This document shows positions 11,274 through 22,800 of a stretch of 64,000 nt of DNA, piece by piece (position 1 is the stretch's first letter; each line of letters begins with the position of its first letter). Position numbers and translations under genes: made by a program. Where the stretch lies: the NCBI GenBank assembly GCA_009193035.1, contig SWDT01000134.1:146018-210017 (forward strand). Reading direction: 5' to 3'. The notes beneath the pieces were generated by a model. The model was not told the origin of the DNA. It saw only the letters and a list, made by a program, of their open reading frames with translations, and searched no databases. Origin of the DNA: Halicephalobus mephisto. Lineage: Eukaryota; Nematoda; Chromadorea; Rhabditida; Panagrolaimidae.

Positions 11274-13351
11274 CGTCCAGACAAATAAGAAATCCAGAAG
11301 AGAATTTCGAACAACTTTTTATGACAATTGTCCAACAGTCCCTTCTCGTATTATTTGATATGTAGTTTTTTGGTTGTTTTTATATGATTCAATTCATGGA
11401 ATTACACGTTTCTGTCGTCAACCGTATTCTATGTTCATCACCGACCAGTCCCAAGGGATTATTTAAATTTTAAAGATCGACCGTATTAAGCAACAAAAAT
11501 CCATCGCAAACCAGTCTGCACTTGGAAAATTACGTGGATTTATTTTAGTTTTAATTTGAGGAATTCTATTCGTTAAAGGACAAAAGTCTAATTTTTGGAG
11601 ATGATTAGTATCAGATTACCTGCGAAAAAGAAAAAAGGTTAGTTTGTTCCGAAAGATCTTTATCAAATTCTGTTTTGCATTTTGTGTTCTACTTCTCTGA
11701 CTGTATACCATAATTCATCCTTGTTCATAATTACTTTTTTTCTTTTCAAAATAGTTATGACCATATTTCTCAAAAAATCGCTTTTTAAACAAGAATGCTG
11801 ACTTTGATGATATTCTACAATTAAAAAATTAAGTTTAAGTACTAGGTCGATTTTCTTCGAGAACATGATTTGCATTGATTTTCTCTCAGCAGAATTGGCA
11901 AATACGGTTGTATTATTGAAGCTTCTAAACAATGATATAAAAACAACTGTCGTAAAGTCCATAGTTGATTCATAGACTACAATTGGAAGAGAAATCAATG
12001 CAGATAATTGTGGAGTCAGACTATCTCCGCAACGACTATGAGTTTTAGTAGATTGCAACTATCAACATCTGACAATTGCATATTATTTCTAATGTCTTCT
12101 TAAAATTATTTACGTAAGAGATTGTGTTAATGTAAAATTTAGTGTTATTTATGCAATTGGAAGCGATATCACACACAAAAATTGATCTAATGTACCGGGT
12201 ACATATATTCAGTTTAATGTATTGGTATATTGTATTTGATGTATCCTTTTGTGTGCAATAAAGCCGATATCAAGGGTATGCAAGTGTGTTTTAGCATAGC
12301 TTTCACGTAGTCCGCTCAACTGCCATTTCTATAGGAATATCATCATATTACATCCAACATTGACGTTAATGCAGGATCCGTTCGTGCATAATTCGCAAAT
12401 CATCAGGCAATATTGATCCATAATGTTGGTCTGAGTGTGAAACCTACATATGTTGATGTTGAGTGAGCAACCGATGTAAACAACATCGTTGTCATCACAG
12501 TTATATTAAAAGATCTTACAGAACATATCATAGATCCTAGCACAATTCAAGGCGAGATCTCTCGAAGTAAGAGAAGTACATATTATTGATCTTACATTAG
12601 AATTACTTAGATTTGATATATCCACAATGTTGGCACATTGATTTCATTGCAAAAAAGACAACTTCAAGATTTTTGTTTGATCTAATGTTCGTACATTAAG
12701 GGGTAATCGAGATGACGACCCTGTCCTAAAATTGGTAGAATAAAAGGTAAGGAACAGGAATTTCGGTATGGTTGGTACACTCTTTGACCTTGAACGGGGG
12801 AAATAGAAGAAATAACAACTAGTCGACTTTTTCTAATTGGAATCGTTTTTTGAGATCTTGCTTCCGAATCCCAGATAAAAAGTTTAAGAGTCGTAATTAC
12901 CTTTTGCAGACAAAATCATGAAGTAAATTACTTTTTATCAGACAGTTTCGCATTGTATTTTCCCAGAATATAAATAATAACAGCTTTGTCTTTCGAGTGG
13001 TAATAGATCTAAACCTTACACATTAATATTGTATAGATCAAATACAGGTTAAAAAAGTCATTGAAGAGCAATAATACACCTAGAATTTACCTAAATTTCT
13101 CAAGATTGATCTAACCTTGGAATAAGTACTGTAGCATGTTAATTAATATTTCGTCTCTTTACTTTTCTTCTCCTCAAGGCCTAAATTCCTGATTCTTTCT
13201 AAATGATTTTTTCCCGTTTAATTATCATGTTAATGTTCTCCTATCTATTTTCTCAACTAGAAAAAAATTATTTCACACAATTCCGCATTCTTTATTTGTT
13301 TCTAAACAAACAGCAACTTTTAAAATAGTTCAAAGAATTAATTTTTTCCAG
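11274..13351. other. intergenic stretch with a MITE-like element and a possible ShKT remnant
   Basis: About 2 kb between the methyltransferase-like gene and the GT92 gene. It holds a MITE-like element (12164-12268) and, on the minus strand at 12329-12505, a 59-codon open stretch with ShKT-like cysteine spacing but no start or acceptor. A 131-residue minus-strand frame at 11663-12058 has no recognisable features. The missing first exon of the GT92 gene should be in this stretch. Confidence 0.45.
12164..12268. mobile_element. MITE-like short inverted-repeat element
   Basis: Ends are inverted: CACACAAAAATTGAT starting at 12172 and TATCCTTTTGTGTG ending at 12255, with GATATC just outside each end. 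The interior has TAATGTACCGGGTACAT, itself a small palindrome. Ends and interior resemble the element at 5160-5300, suggesting two members of one family. No coding capacity. Confidence 0.45.
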
Positions 13352-15109
13352 TTCTGAGATTCACATGCCCTCGGCCATCACTCCGAAACTTTATCTTGAC
13401 CGTAATCATTCTATTTGCTGGGCTCTTTATCTCCGACACAGATTTTTGGTTTAATTATTTTTCAACGCCGTTTTTTGAAGGAATTTCTAAAGTTCAGTTA
13501 AATGAAGAGCTCCAGGATTTACTGGAGAAGCATAGAACATCGATTCAGATTCATATTGCAATACAGTCGGCTATTTATTTCAACTATTCAAAGTTGTAAG
13601 TAATCCTGCAGACGCGGACTTAATAAAGATCGGATTTTAGCTACCCAACAGACACTGCTGTGATTCTATTCACAGCTAACTTTAGTGCTATTAAGGATCA
13701 AAAATGGATGTGTGTATCCCAAAATGAAGAAGGCAATTTTTTTGTCACTGAAACCAAGCCCAGACTACAGTATGTCGAACCCAAGGCATGCGCTCTCAGT
13801 TCCTTAATGGCTCTCTGCAAAACAGTACCGTCTCCCAATTCATTTTTCATTTTCAATGCCAATCAGCCACTAGAAAAAGTTGTCAAGCTTCCATTAGAGG
13901 GTCCGGTAAGAGAAAGTCTCCCTATCGTCAGCTGCACGAGCTCCATCTACTTCGGGGAACGGTGGCAACTCTACACAACGAGTATAGAATACCATCACTA
14001 CTTAGGGGTCAATCGCCAAATCTACTACTTCATGAGTGGATTGGAGGAAATTCACGAACTGCTTAAAATCTACGAATCTGAGAAGCTCATTGATCTCCGA
14101 TATTGGGCAATCCCAGCTATCAAGGAACTCAACGCTCTAAAAGAGATTTGGAACAGACATCAACATAGCACACTGAACGACTGCTACATTAGGTACAGAG
14201 AGGCTGCCGATTTCATAATAGTTCATGATAGCGATGAACTAATCATGTTTCCTGGAGACATAGATCTCTACAACCAAATCAAACACAGAGCTAACAATAA
14301 AAAGCATTTCTTCTATCTGAATTCACTGACGAGTGTCATCTATACTAGGAGAGAACTGGCTTTGTTTGATCTTTACTCAACGCTCAAGTCAATCACAATC
14401 ACCGATGAATCCAGAAACGGAAAGTGTGTCTACGACACAAGGTTCATCGAAACTGTAGGTGTTCATGGGCCTGCCGTTGATGGATATTCAATAACGCAGG
14501 GCAAAGATAAAACTGGGATTATTGTTCATTTGAGGATATGGGAGTTTCTGAATGATACTGAGAGTCCGGAAAATGTAAGTTGATTTTAAGGGTTCTATTG
14601 AAAAAATATTCCTGATCTTAGATAGGTCTTTCATTTGTTTACTAAATTTTTTAGGAGAAATTTCTAGAGACCATTAAAGTTGGATGCTATCTATGTTAGG
14701 AAAAAAGTTGTTTTCATCTAAAAGGTTCCGAATGCCCTTGATTTGAAATAATTTGCAGAAAGCCCATGGAAAACTTTACAAGAAAAATTTGTCCACTTAC
14801 CTCTCAGATCAGCAGATCCGTGTGATGAGCAACATCTTCAATCAGAGGAGAAACTCACTCCGACAAAATCCCATGTTCTCCAATCTGGCCCTAAAAGAGA
14901 GGTATTACGATCTCGCGGATAAATGCATGGTGTACACGACGAATTACTGTTTGTCTATCAATAATTGCGACTTACCTGTTCTTCCTGGAGTTGTTTGCCT
15001 TCAAGTCAGACAAAATTACAGAATGATTACTGTGAGCAGTAATTTCATAATTCATTTTCCTGAAGGACTCCATATCGTAAATAATAATCAGGGTTGTACG
15101 GTAGTTTAA
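13352..15109 (+). CDS. GT92 (DUF23) family glycosyltransferase, first exon not found
   Basis: Three exons are clear (13352-13595, 13641-14574, 14759-15109), about 509 residues. Exon 13352 opens behind TTTTTTCCAG in phase 1 without an in-frame Met, so at least one short upstream coding exon is missing; no candidate was decisive. A type II membrane anchor is at the start (FILTVIILFAGLF). GT92 blocks: AVILFTANFSA, a Cys-containing ERWQLYTTSIEYHHYLGV region, the metal-binding acidic motif in ADFIIVHDSDELIMFPG, and the C-terminal HGPAVDGYSI and IIVHLRIWEF that correspond to the family's HxxR-like end. C. elegans GALT-1, the characterised member, adds galactose to core fucose of N-glycans in the Golgi; this paralogue's acceptor is unknown. 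Introns have clean GTAAGT donors. Confidence 0.85.
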
Positions 15110-15623
15110 GTTCTAAATGCATGATAAAATAAGAGTGATGTCATGGTCCTAGGTGGATGACCCAAAACAACAGCTTAGATAGTAACCTTGATAACTTACC
15201 TTGCCTCAAGGTTACTCGATTCCTCACGGAAGATTATATTAAAATATTCAGTGAGGATTATCTTTAGATCTATCCCAAAAACGCCCAAGAGTAACAAGTA
15301 GGATCAGGAGAAGGAGGGATGACATATCCGACCATTTCCAAAGATCTCATAACTGAAATGGTAAATATTCTCTAAGGCAACCAGAAAAATATTTTCTGAA
15401 GGACACAATTATTCTCCGTAGATGTTGTTATCTCCAGATTCTTCATAGTCCAAGAACAACTGCGAGACGCAGAGAAGAAGGACAAAAACAGATTCTAATC
15501 TCCGAGGGAGTGTCGAAAGCTTACATTCTGCACAAACACTTGACAAAATAAAGTTGAAAAACGGTTAAGACTTGTTTTTAAAATTATTTCTCGTTCTACT
15601 CGGTGTATTTCTAATAAAACAAG
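15110..15623. other. intergenic, nothing recognised
   Basis: About 0.5 kb between the GT92 gene and the second nuclear receptor, same strand. Slightly less AT-rich than usual here, but no coding frame, RNA gene or repeat was recognised. Confidence 0.4.
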
Positions 15624-16642
15624 ATGCAGTGTCGTGTCTGCACTCAACACACGACTTTCAAAAGATATGGAGCTTGGACATGCGCGAGTTGTGCTGCTTT
15701 GTAAGTTTCTACTTTTTAATTACTTAGTAATTGTCAATTTTCGCCTATTTCAGCTTCAGAAGATTTGTGCTAGAACCGAAAGAGTTTAACTGCAGATTTC
15801 CCGGGACCTGTGGAAAATTGGATAAAAGTAAGTTAGTCTATTTCACAGCGACCTAGACTGTAGATACAGTATGGCAATCATGGTTAAAGATTGATATTTT
15901 AAAATTAGTTTTGATTAAGTACTGCTTTATTCCTATGAATCCAATTATAAGCAATAAGAAATTCAATATTTGGCGGTTTCAGTCGTGATTATTGAAGAAT
16001 AATTTAATATTATTTTGATTTTGTAATTACCTCATCGACAGAATAATTACAGTACTTATTTCAGCGTTTTTGATCTTGAAGTGCAAATCCTGTAGATTGA
16101 AAGCCTGTTTTGCCGCTGGGATGCGTCCAGAAAAAGTCAAAGGTTTTGATCCAGAGGCCACGTTTCCCGAACCAACCTTAGCTTCGCCCAATGCCCCGGT
16201 ATTATCCCCTTCAGAATCTGTCTCTCAGGCAACGACATCAAAAAATCATATATTCGCTTTATTACTCGATGAGTTGATCAGTACCGTAATCTCCCACCCC
16301 AGCGAGACTAGTCGTTATTTCTCAGAAGGTGACTTGACTTTACTTGAATGTGCCACAGGGAGATTTGCGACGAAATCAATTATTGGTCCATTTCCAAAGC
16401 ATATTGAGTTCTGGGCAGATGAATTGGCGAAAATAGACATAACGGAAGAGGAATTTCCTCTTGTTTGTCAACTAGTAGCTATATACATGGCGGTATTCCT
16501 GTTTAACTTCAACAACACTCAAGTTTTTCATCCTGTAAAAGAAAAATGCTCAAATATTCTTCGATTTCAACAATTTGATCTAATTAGTAAAGATATTTGT
16601 TCTCATTCAATACTTATGAGAGTGAACCAAGTTTCTCAGTGA
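15624..16642 (+). CDS. short supplementary nuclear hormone receptor, paralogue of the gene at 9155
   Basis: Three exons (15624-15700, 15754-15827, 16065-16642) give 242 residues. DNA-binding domain: CRVC, 13 residues, CASC, then CASCAAFFRRF (P-box region); second finger CRFPGTC, 11 residues, CKSC, then RLKACFAAGM. The intron after the second-finger CGKLDK sits at the same codon position as the only intron of the 9155 gene, and an extra intron interrupts the AAF-FRRF codon. A Ser/Pro hinge is followed by a partial ligand-binding region (IFALLLDELIST, IEFWADELAKI, FPLVCQLVAIYMAVFLF) that stops after about 130 residues, again without the usual C-terminal half. The shared truncation argues for a derived short subfamily rather than an accident in one copy. 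Probable nuclear DNA-binding protein; ligand binding doubtful. Confidence 0.85.
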
Positions 16643-17803
16643 TCTATTTTGTGATACCGATATTCTAATAAACGGAGAATGGATAAATGAACTTTATTGT
16701 CATTTCTGGGTTAAAGTGAAACTTTCTGTGTCGGGACATTTGAAAAGTTTTTCGAAATAATTCTCCTGCCTTGATTTTCCTCTTTTCAGGGCTTTATCAA
16801 GATTAAGGAACCGACAAATAAGAACAATGAGACTCCTTTGATTATACGGGGCTCTTGAATGGTCAGATGCCGTGAGACTGATTAAATCACTCATAGTGCA
16901 ATTATTCAGTAAATAATTCTTTTATTTTTTTGTAAAGTCGGAAAAATCCTTTAAAAACATTAAAATCAGACGGCGGATAATCAATAAGTACGTAATCTAA
17001 ATGAAAGGAACTACGGAAATTGAAGTCTAGTGTATTCTGTTGATAAAAGAAGAAAAAACAAATCTACCAAGAAATGACTCTATTGGGTTAGTTGATAGGG
17101 AACCACGTTGTTGGTCTGGTTGTTAGTTTATGTTTTCAGCAAGACTTCAAAGGAAAAATAAGGTTAATTTCGGATCAATCTACGGAATGTTCAAAAACTC
17201 AAGTTTGAACTCTAATTTGACAGTTTTTAAAAATTTACTTTTTTCAACATTTTTGAAATTGTCATTTATAATTTATAAAATGATCAATTTCAACATTTTT
17301 AAAAATAATTAAAATTTCAAAAGCGTTTATAAAATAAACCGAGTTTTTGGCTTTGGTGTTTTGTTCGAAAATAAAGTTAAAATTACTTTTACAAGTACAG
17401 TACCCTTTTTATGCTTCAAAAAAATCATCAAGTTGTTATTTTTTATTACGTATAAAATAACCAAAGTCATTTCAATTTAGAAAAGAATTTTCAAAATGTT
17501 TATTAAAGTATTTTTAAAGCAAGATTTTCTTGAATATTTTGTTAGTGAAATTGTAGTTTCTCATGATCACATTCAAAAACACTTTATTTTCATTCCTCAG
17601 ATATTTCTTCATTGATCGTTTTCATTGTGGTTTTCATTTTAATTACTACAAGATTTGTACACGTGTGTTCTTCTTTGACCAGCCGGCCTGATCTTTCTTT
17701 ATTTGGTTCTTATAAGAATGTCTTGCTGAACGTCACGTTATATTTTTTGTGTTCAGTTTGGTTTTGCTAAAAAGTGAATTTTCGTTTAGGATATATCAGC
17801 AAG
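16643..17803. other. intergenic and SCPx 5' region
   Basis: AT-rich 1.2 kb between the second nuclear receptor and the thiolase gene. A TTCGTTTAG acceptor ending at 17789, 14 bases ahead of the SCPx ATG, looks like a spliced-leader trans-splice site. A 64-residue minus-strand frame (16700-16894) is not supported. No repeats were recognised. Confidence 0.5.
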
Positions 17804-19734
17804 ATGACTAAGCCAAAGGTCTATGTTGTCGGAATCGGGATGACCAAGTTCACCAAACCCCAATCCACCGGTCTCGACTACCCCGACATGGTCAAGGAAG
17901 CGGTAACTACTGCTTTGGATGACTGTGGACTCAAATATGCCGATATCCAACAAGCAACTGTTGCCTATCTTTATGGAGGTACTTGTTGCGGACAAAGAGC
18001 CCTCTATGAAATCGGAATGACTGGAATCCCAATCTACAACGTCAACAACGCTTGTGCTTCTGGATCCAGTGGTGCTTATCTCTGCAAACAAATCATCGAG
18101 TCTGGAAATGCAGATTGTGTTCTTGCTTGTGGGTTCGAGAAGATGGCGCCAGGGTCACTGGAGAACATGGGACGTGGACCGGAAGACGGAAGAGCCATCT
18201 CGGTAGACAAGCACCTCGAAGTCATGGCCGACACCTTCGGGCTTTTCCCCGCTCCGATGACTTGTCAGATGTTTACCAACGCCGCTTTGGAGCACATGAA
18301 ACTCTATGGTAGGTGTTAAGAAGTAATATGTAGGAAATTCATTGGGAATTCCTTCAGGAACTAAGAGAGAACACTTTGCGAAGATCGGCTACAAGAACCA
18401 TCTCCACTCCGTTCATAACGAAAAATCCCAATTCCGCAAGGCCTTCACTCTTGATGAAGTCATCAATGCCAGGAAAATCTACGACTTCTGCGGTCTTCTT
18501 GAGTGCTCTCCAACTTCTGACGGAGCCGCTGCAGCTATCCTCGTCTCTGAGAAGTTCTTGAATTCTCATCCTCATCTCCGCAACCAAGCGGTCGAAATTG
18601 TCGGAATGGAAGTCAGAACCGATTTCCCCTCTGCTTTCAGCGAGAAATCCAACATCAAGATGATTGGATACGACATGGTAGAAGCCGCCGCAAAGGACCT
18701 CTTCCGCAAAGCCAACATGACTCCCAACGATGTCCAAGTCATCGAAATGCATGATTGCTTTGCTGCTAACGAGCTTATTTCTTATGAAGCAATCGGACTC
18801 TGCCCTAAGGGTAAAGCCGGAGAGCTCATTGATCGTGGGGACAACACTTATGGTGGCAAATGGGTCGTCAATCCTTCTGGCGGGTTGATCAGCAAAGGAC
18901 ATCCCATTGGAGCTACTGGTAAGTCAATTTTACATTTAGTTCCTGAATTACTTTGTAAAATTCCAGGAGTTGCTCAAATCGTCGAACTATCGAATCAACT
19001 TCGTGGTCGATGCGGAAAACGCCAGGTTCCGAACTGCAAAGTCGCGATGCAACACAACATTGGTGAGTAGATTTGTACTTTGTTAGTCTTCGTATCTATC
19101 AATATCTATCAAAAGTGTATGCTTATCAGTCAAGCATCCCACAGATGGGTGTAGTCTACTCTCCACCGAGTCGATTCCTCTTCCATTTAAGCTGACTATC
19201 TGAGTTGCTTTGTTTCAGGCATCGGCGGAGCAATCGTCGTTGGACTTTACAGACTAGCTAGTGGAGCAACTGCTACTGGGGTATCTACAGCCATGACTGG
19301 AGGTTCATTGAAATCCGATATCATCTTCAAGGAGATCAAAGAGAGAGCTACCAACGAGAAGGACGTGGTTAAGGGAATCAACGCTTCCTTCCGTATCAAC
19401 GTCTCTGATGGCAAGACTTCCAAATCCTGGACCATCGACCTCAACCAAGATCCTCCATTCGTCGGAGAATCTGACAAGAAAGTCGATGTTGAGCTCACCT
19501 TGAAGGACGATGATTTCATGTCCATGGCCCAAGGGAAACTCAAGCCCGATCAGGTTAGTTGACTTTTAAATTGCTTAAATGTTTCTCATAGCACCTGACA
19601 TTTCTGGAACATCCAGATTGAATTTCACCTTTCAGGCGTTCATGCAAGGAAAGATGAAGCTAAAGGGTAACATTGCCAAAGCTATGAAGCTCAAGACAGT
19701 CCTTGATCCTTCCATGATCAAATCCAAGATCTAA
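17804..19734 (+). CDS. SCP2: SCPx-type peroxisomal 3-ketoacyl-CoA thiolase fused to SCP2 sterol-carrier domain
   Basis: Five exons (17804-18308, 18358-18918, 18967-19062, 19219-19553, 19636-19734) give 531 residues, close to human SCPx (547). Residues 1 to about 405 are a type-II thiolase: nucleophilic Cys84 in [14 protein letters not shown], the [10 protein letters not shown] histidine block, [17 protein letters not shown], and [12 protein letters not shown] at the end. After a short linker an SCP2 domain follows ([64 protein letters not shown]). The C-terminus is SKI, a PTS1-like tripeptide. SCPx cleaves branched 3-oxoacyl-CoAs; the C. elegans homologue DAF-22 does the last step of ascaroside side-chain shortening. 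The ATG follows a probable trans-splice acceptor; AATAAA lies at 19787. The intron 18919-18966 is 48 bases without stops, so it could be retained. Confidence 0.95.
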
Positions 19735-19847
19735 TTTCGTTTCCTCGTTACTCAAGTTAGCGTAGTATTTTGTGTAAAAATCTAAAAATAAACATTTATC
19801 ATTTGGCACAAAATTATGACCAGATTTTTAATGCACCAGGACTGGGA

Positions 19848-22800
19848 TTAGACAAAAGTACTCTTGAGGGGGTTTCCAGAGATGGATCTGGGATCAGAAG
19901 GGTTGCTCAGAGGTCGGCTGCCAGCTGGGATGGTGGTCGGGGCAGAGAGGAGTCTTTCGAGAGGAGAGTACTCGCTTCTGGATCGATCAAGACCCCGGAC
20001 ATAATGCAGCTGAGATTCTACTGTTTTGAGGGATTCGAGGATTTGAGCATCTCGAGCTCTCATCTCCGTCTAAAAAAAAGATATTTTTCGTGATTTTTGC
20101 CTGAATCAGAAACTTACAATTTCTTTTTTCAAATGTCCAAACAAGTCATTCCAACTCTGGAACTTGGTCTGTTCCTGTTGTTGATTCCCGTTTCTAGAGG
20201 CACTACTGCTGGAAGTCCCATAACTTTGGGTGGTGAACTCGCTGCCAGTCACACTCTTATCTTCTGATCCAGAGAAAACACCTTCATCAGCATTCATTTT
20301 AGTGTTTAGATTTTTGTCCTGAGTACTCGACGAACAGGAAGGAGCTGCAGAGCTGTCTAGTTCTTCTGTGGCGATGTCGAGTTCTGTTTCCTCGTCTCCA
20401 TTGTCGGATTCTACTTCGTATTGAATATTATAAGGCAAATACGGAATTTCCTCCGGTTCTGGATATCTGATCTCGTAGAATGGACTAGTGGCCGCTTTGA
20501 ATCTGTCCAGCTTTTGTTGACTTTTTCCGGAACGGAGTTTCTTCGGAAGAGTTGTGGAATTATTGTACAATTTCTTTAAAAAGTTCTTTGTCGCTTGTAA
20601 CGCTCCGGTTTTTTGATTCGAAGTTGATTGTTTCTGACCAAAAGTACTCAATTTTGTGTTTTTTCCTGGAGCAATCACAGCATAACTGAAAAATAATTAT
20701 TTAAAATTCAATCGAAATCAACTGTAGCTTACTGTGTGCCACTGTCAAAACTCCTAGTCCTTTGGTGTATAGGCGGATTAAATAACCCTTCGAATTTTGT
20801 GGAGGTTGATGGATTCTGTCTTTGGAGTGATTTAGTGAACTTGGAATGGACCAATCTCTCGTTTAAGGCATCCATGGATCTGTTCGCGATTCTCGACAAC
20901 GGCATATTTTTCGCAAACCCTCCACCATCTTTGTCAATACAGTAATTCAAATACTCTGCAGAAGAATAACAGTCAGGATCGAAGGAAATCGTCATGTTCT
21001 GGTTGTAACGAGCAGAAGCCTTCCGTTTCGCCAGTGATGGAGTTGTCTGGGCGCAATTATGTACTGTAGGAATCGGATCTGTTTTGCAACTAAAAACAAC
21101 CATTCAGACATAAATGTTTAAAAGAATAAAAGTAGCATGGCATTTGTCTTTCAAAAGAGAATAAAATAGCTATAAATCAGGAAAGAACGCTGTCTACGTA
21201 AAAAAGAGATTTGATATCAGCTAGAGCTACTTGGGGGCGGAAAAGATGCGTAATGACAATAACATATGGCGTTGGCTAGTGTCCAATCAAGATTTGAAAT
21301 GAACAAAAAGTCAGCTGCTGACAAGTGCGCAGACTCCTCCAAGCGGAAAATTGTCAGGTAGAGGAATACTGCATGTCAAATCCAAAACAATTGGAGATCC
21401 ATCTCATTGTCTCCTAAGGGAAAATGACAGAGTCACAACAAATATGATCAGTCAGGCTTGAGATTTGCGAATAGGGAAATAAACAAAATTTCATGGTTGA
21501 AAATGAGATGTGTTATGAAGAAAGATGAACACTGGCTCCAAGGATAGACTTGGATGGTGTCCAGAAAAATTAAAACTTGAATTTCCTTAAATACTATCCA
21601 CAAGCAATCCATTTGAGACCAAACTTGGATAGTATCCCGAAATTTCCGGAATTTAGGTTACTTTAGACACTATCCATGAATGATTTACTGGAAAGTAAAC
21701 TTGAATAGTCTCTCAACATTTCCAGAATTTGAACATTATCCACATGATTTATTAATGACCAAACTTGAATAGTGTCTGAAAAATATAAGAAATTGGATTT
21801 TCCTGGACACTATCCACAGTTGGTCTATTGAAAATACATTTGGATAATGTCTAGAGATCAATTTTTGAATTTGTCAGTCATTATCTGACTTTGTTATTGG
21901 AAATGTTATAGGCGGAAAAAATAGCTCTTTTCCCACCACAACCATCTTTAGTCTTTTCCCCAAATTGCCGGAGGAAATGAATGTCAAAACCATCTGTGTA
22001 AAAAAGTGTCACGTTGATATCCCTAAAGACTAATTTTCCCAAAGAACGTAGCTATCAATCTTTCAAAAAAATCGCAGCAGAGAAAAAAACAGAAACACTT
22101 ATCAATGTTGCGGCGAAATCCGTTAATTTTCCGACAAAAAACAACCCAAATGATTGAGTAAGTAGAGAGGGCAGAAAATCCAGATGAGGATCAGCCTCTA
22201 AACCTCTATAGACATCTTGCAAAATCACGTCAAAACCCTCGACCGCCGATCAAAGAAGAGGTTGAAGTTGTTTTTGCTCCGGAAAATGCAGTAAAAAGAT
22301 TTTAAAGAGAAAGAGGGGGCTGGAAAATAAATACAAAATTTGAAACTTCGATAACCTCACTCAACTTGAGTGATCAAGGTTTTTTGAATTGGAGCAACGG
22401 GGAAGTAAACTCAAAAATTTTCGAAACAGAACCTCAACGAGAGTGACACGGACCATTGGCAAGAGTTGGGCGATATCCGTCACTTGCGTTGATTGAAATT
22501 TGTAACAACCCTAAATATTATAGAAGAAGAAACATTTTGAAACGCTTGTTGCACTTTTGTGTCAAAATGAAATACCAATTTTGTTTGGAAATCATAAAAC
22601 GGTCACTAAGGTGGAGGAAATTTTATTAGAATTGGAAAACACCGCAGGAAGCAATCCGCAGACTGGCCACTATTGACCTCTTTAAAACGGTCAGGAACAG
22701 CCGTCTTTATTGCTTTGGTCACTAATCGAGTCCGGCAATTGCGGGAAAACAGACCTAAGACTTTGAAAGGCAATATTGTTTGGTCCAAACAACAGCATGA

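Noticed and set aside
11663..12058. 131-residue open frame, minus strand
   Set aside because: No family motif, no splice support, ends inside AT-rich sequence; could be a real orphan but cannot be supported.
19770..20093. 107-residue plus-strand frame over the last exon of the disordered-protein gene
   Set aside because: Antisense shadow of a spliced, in-frame exon with better signals.
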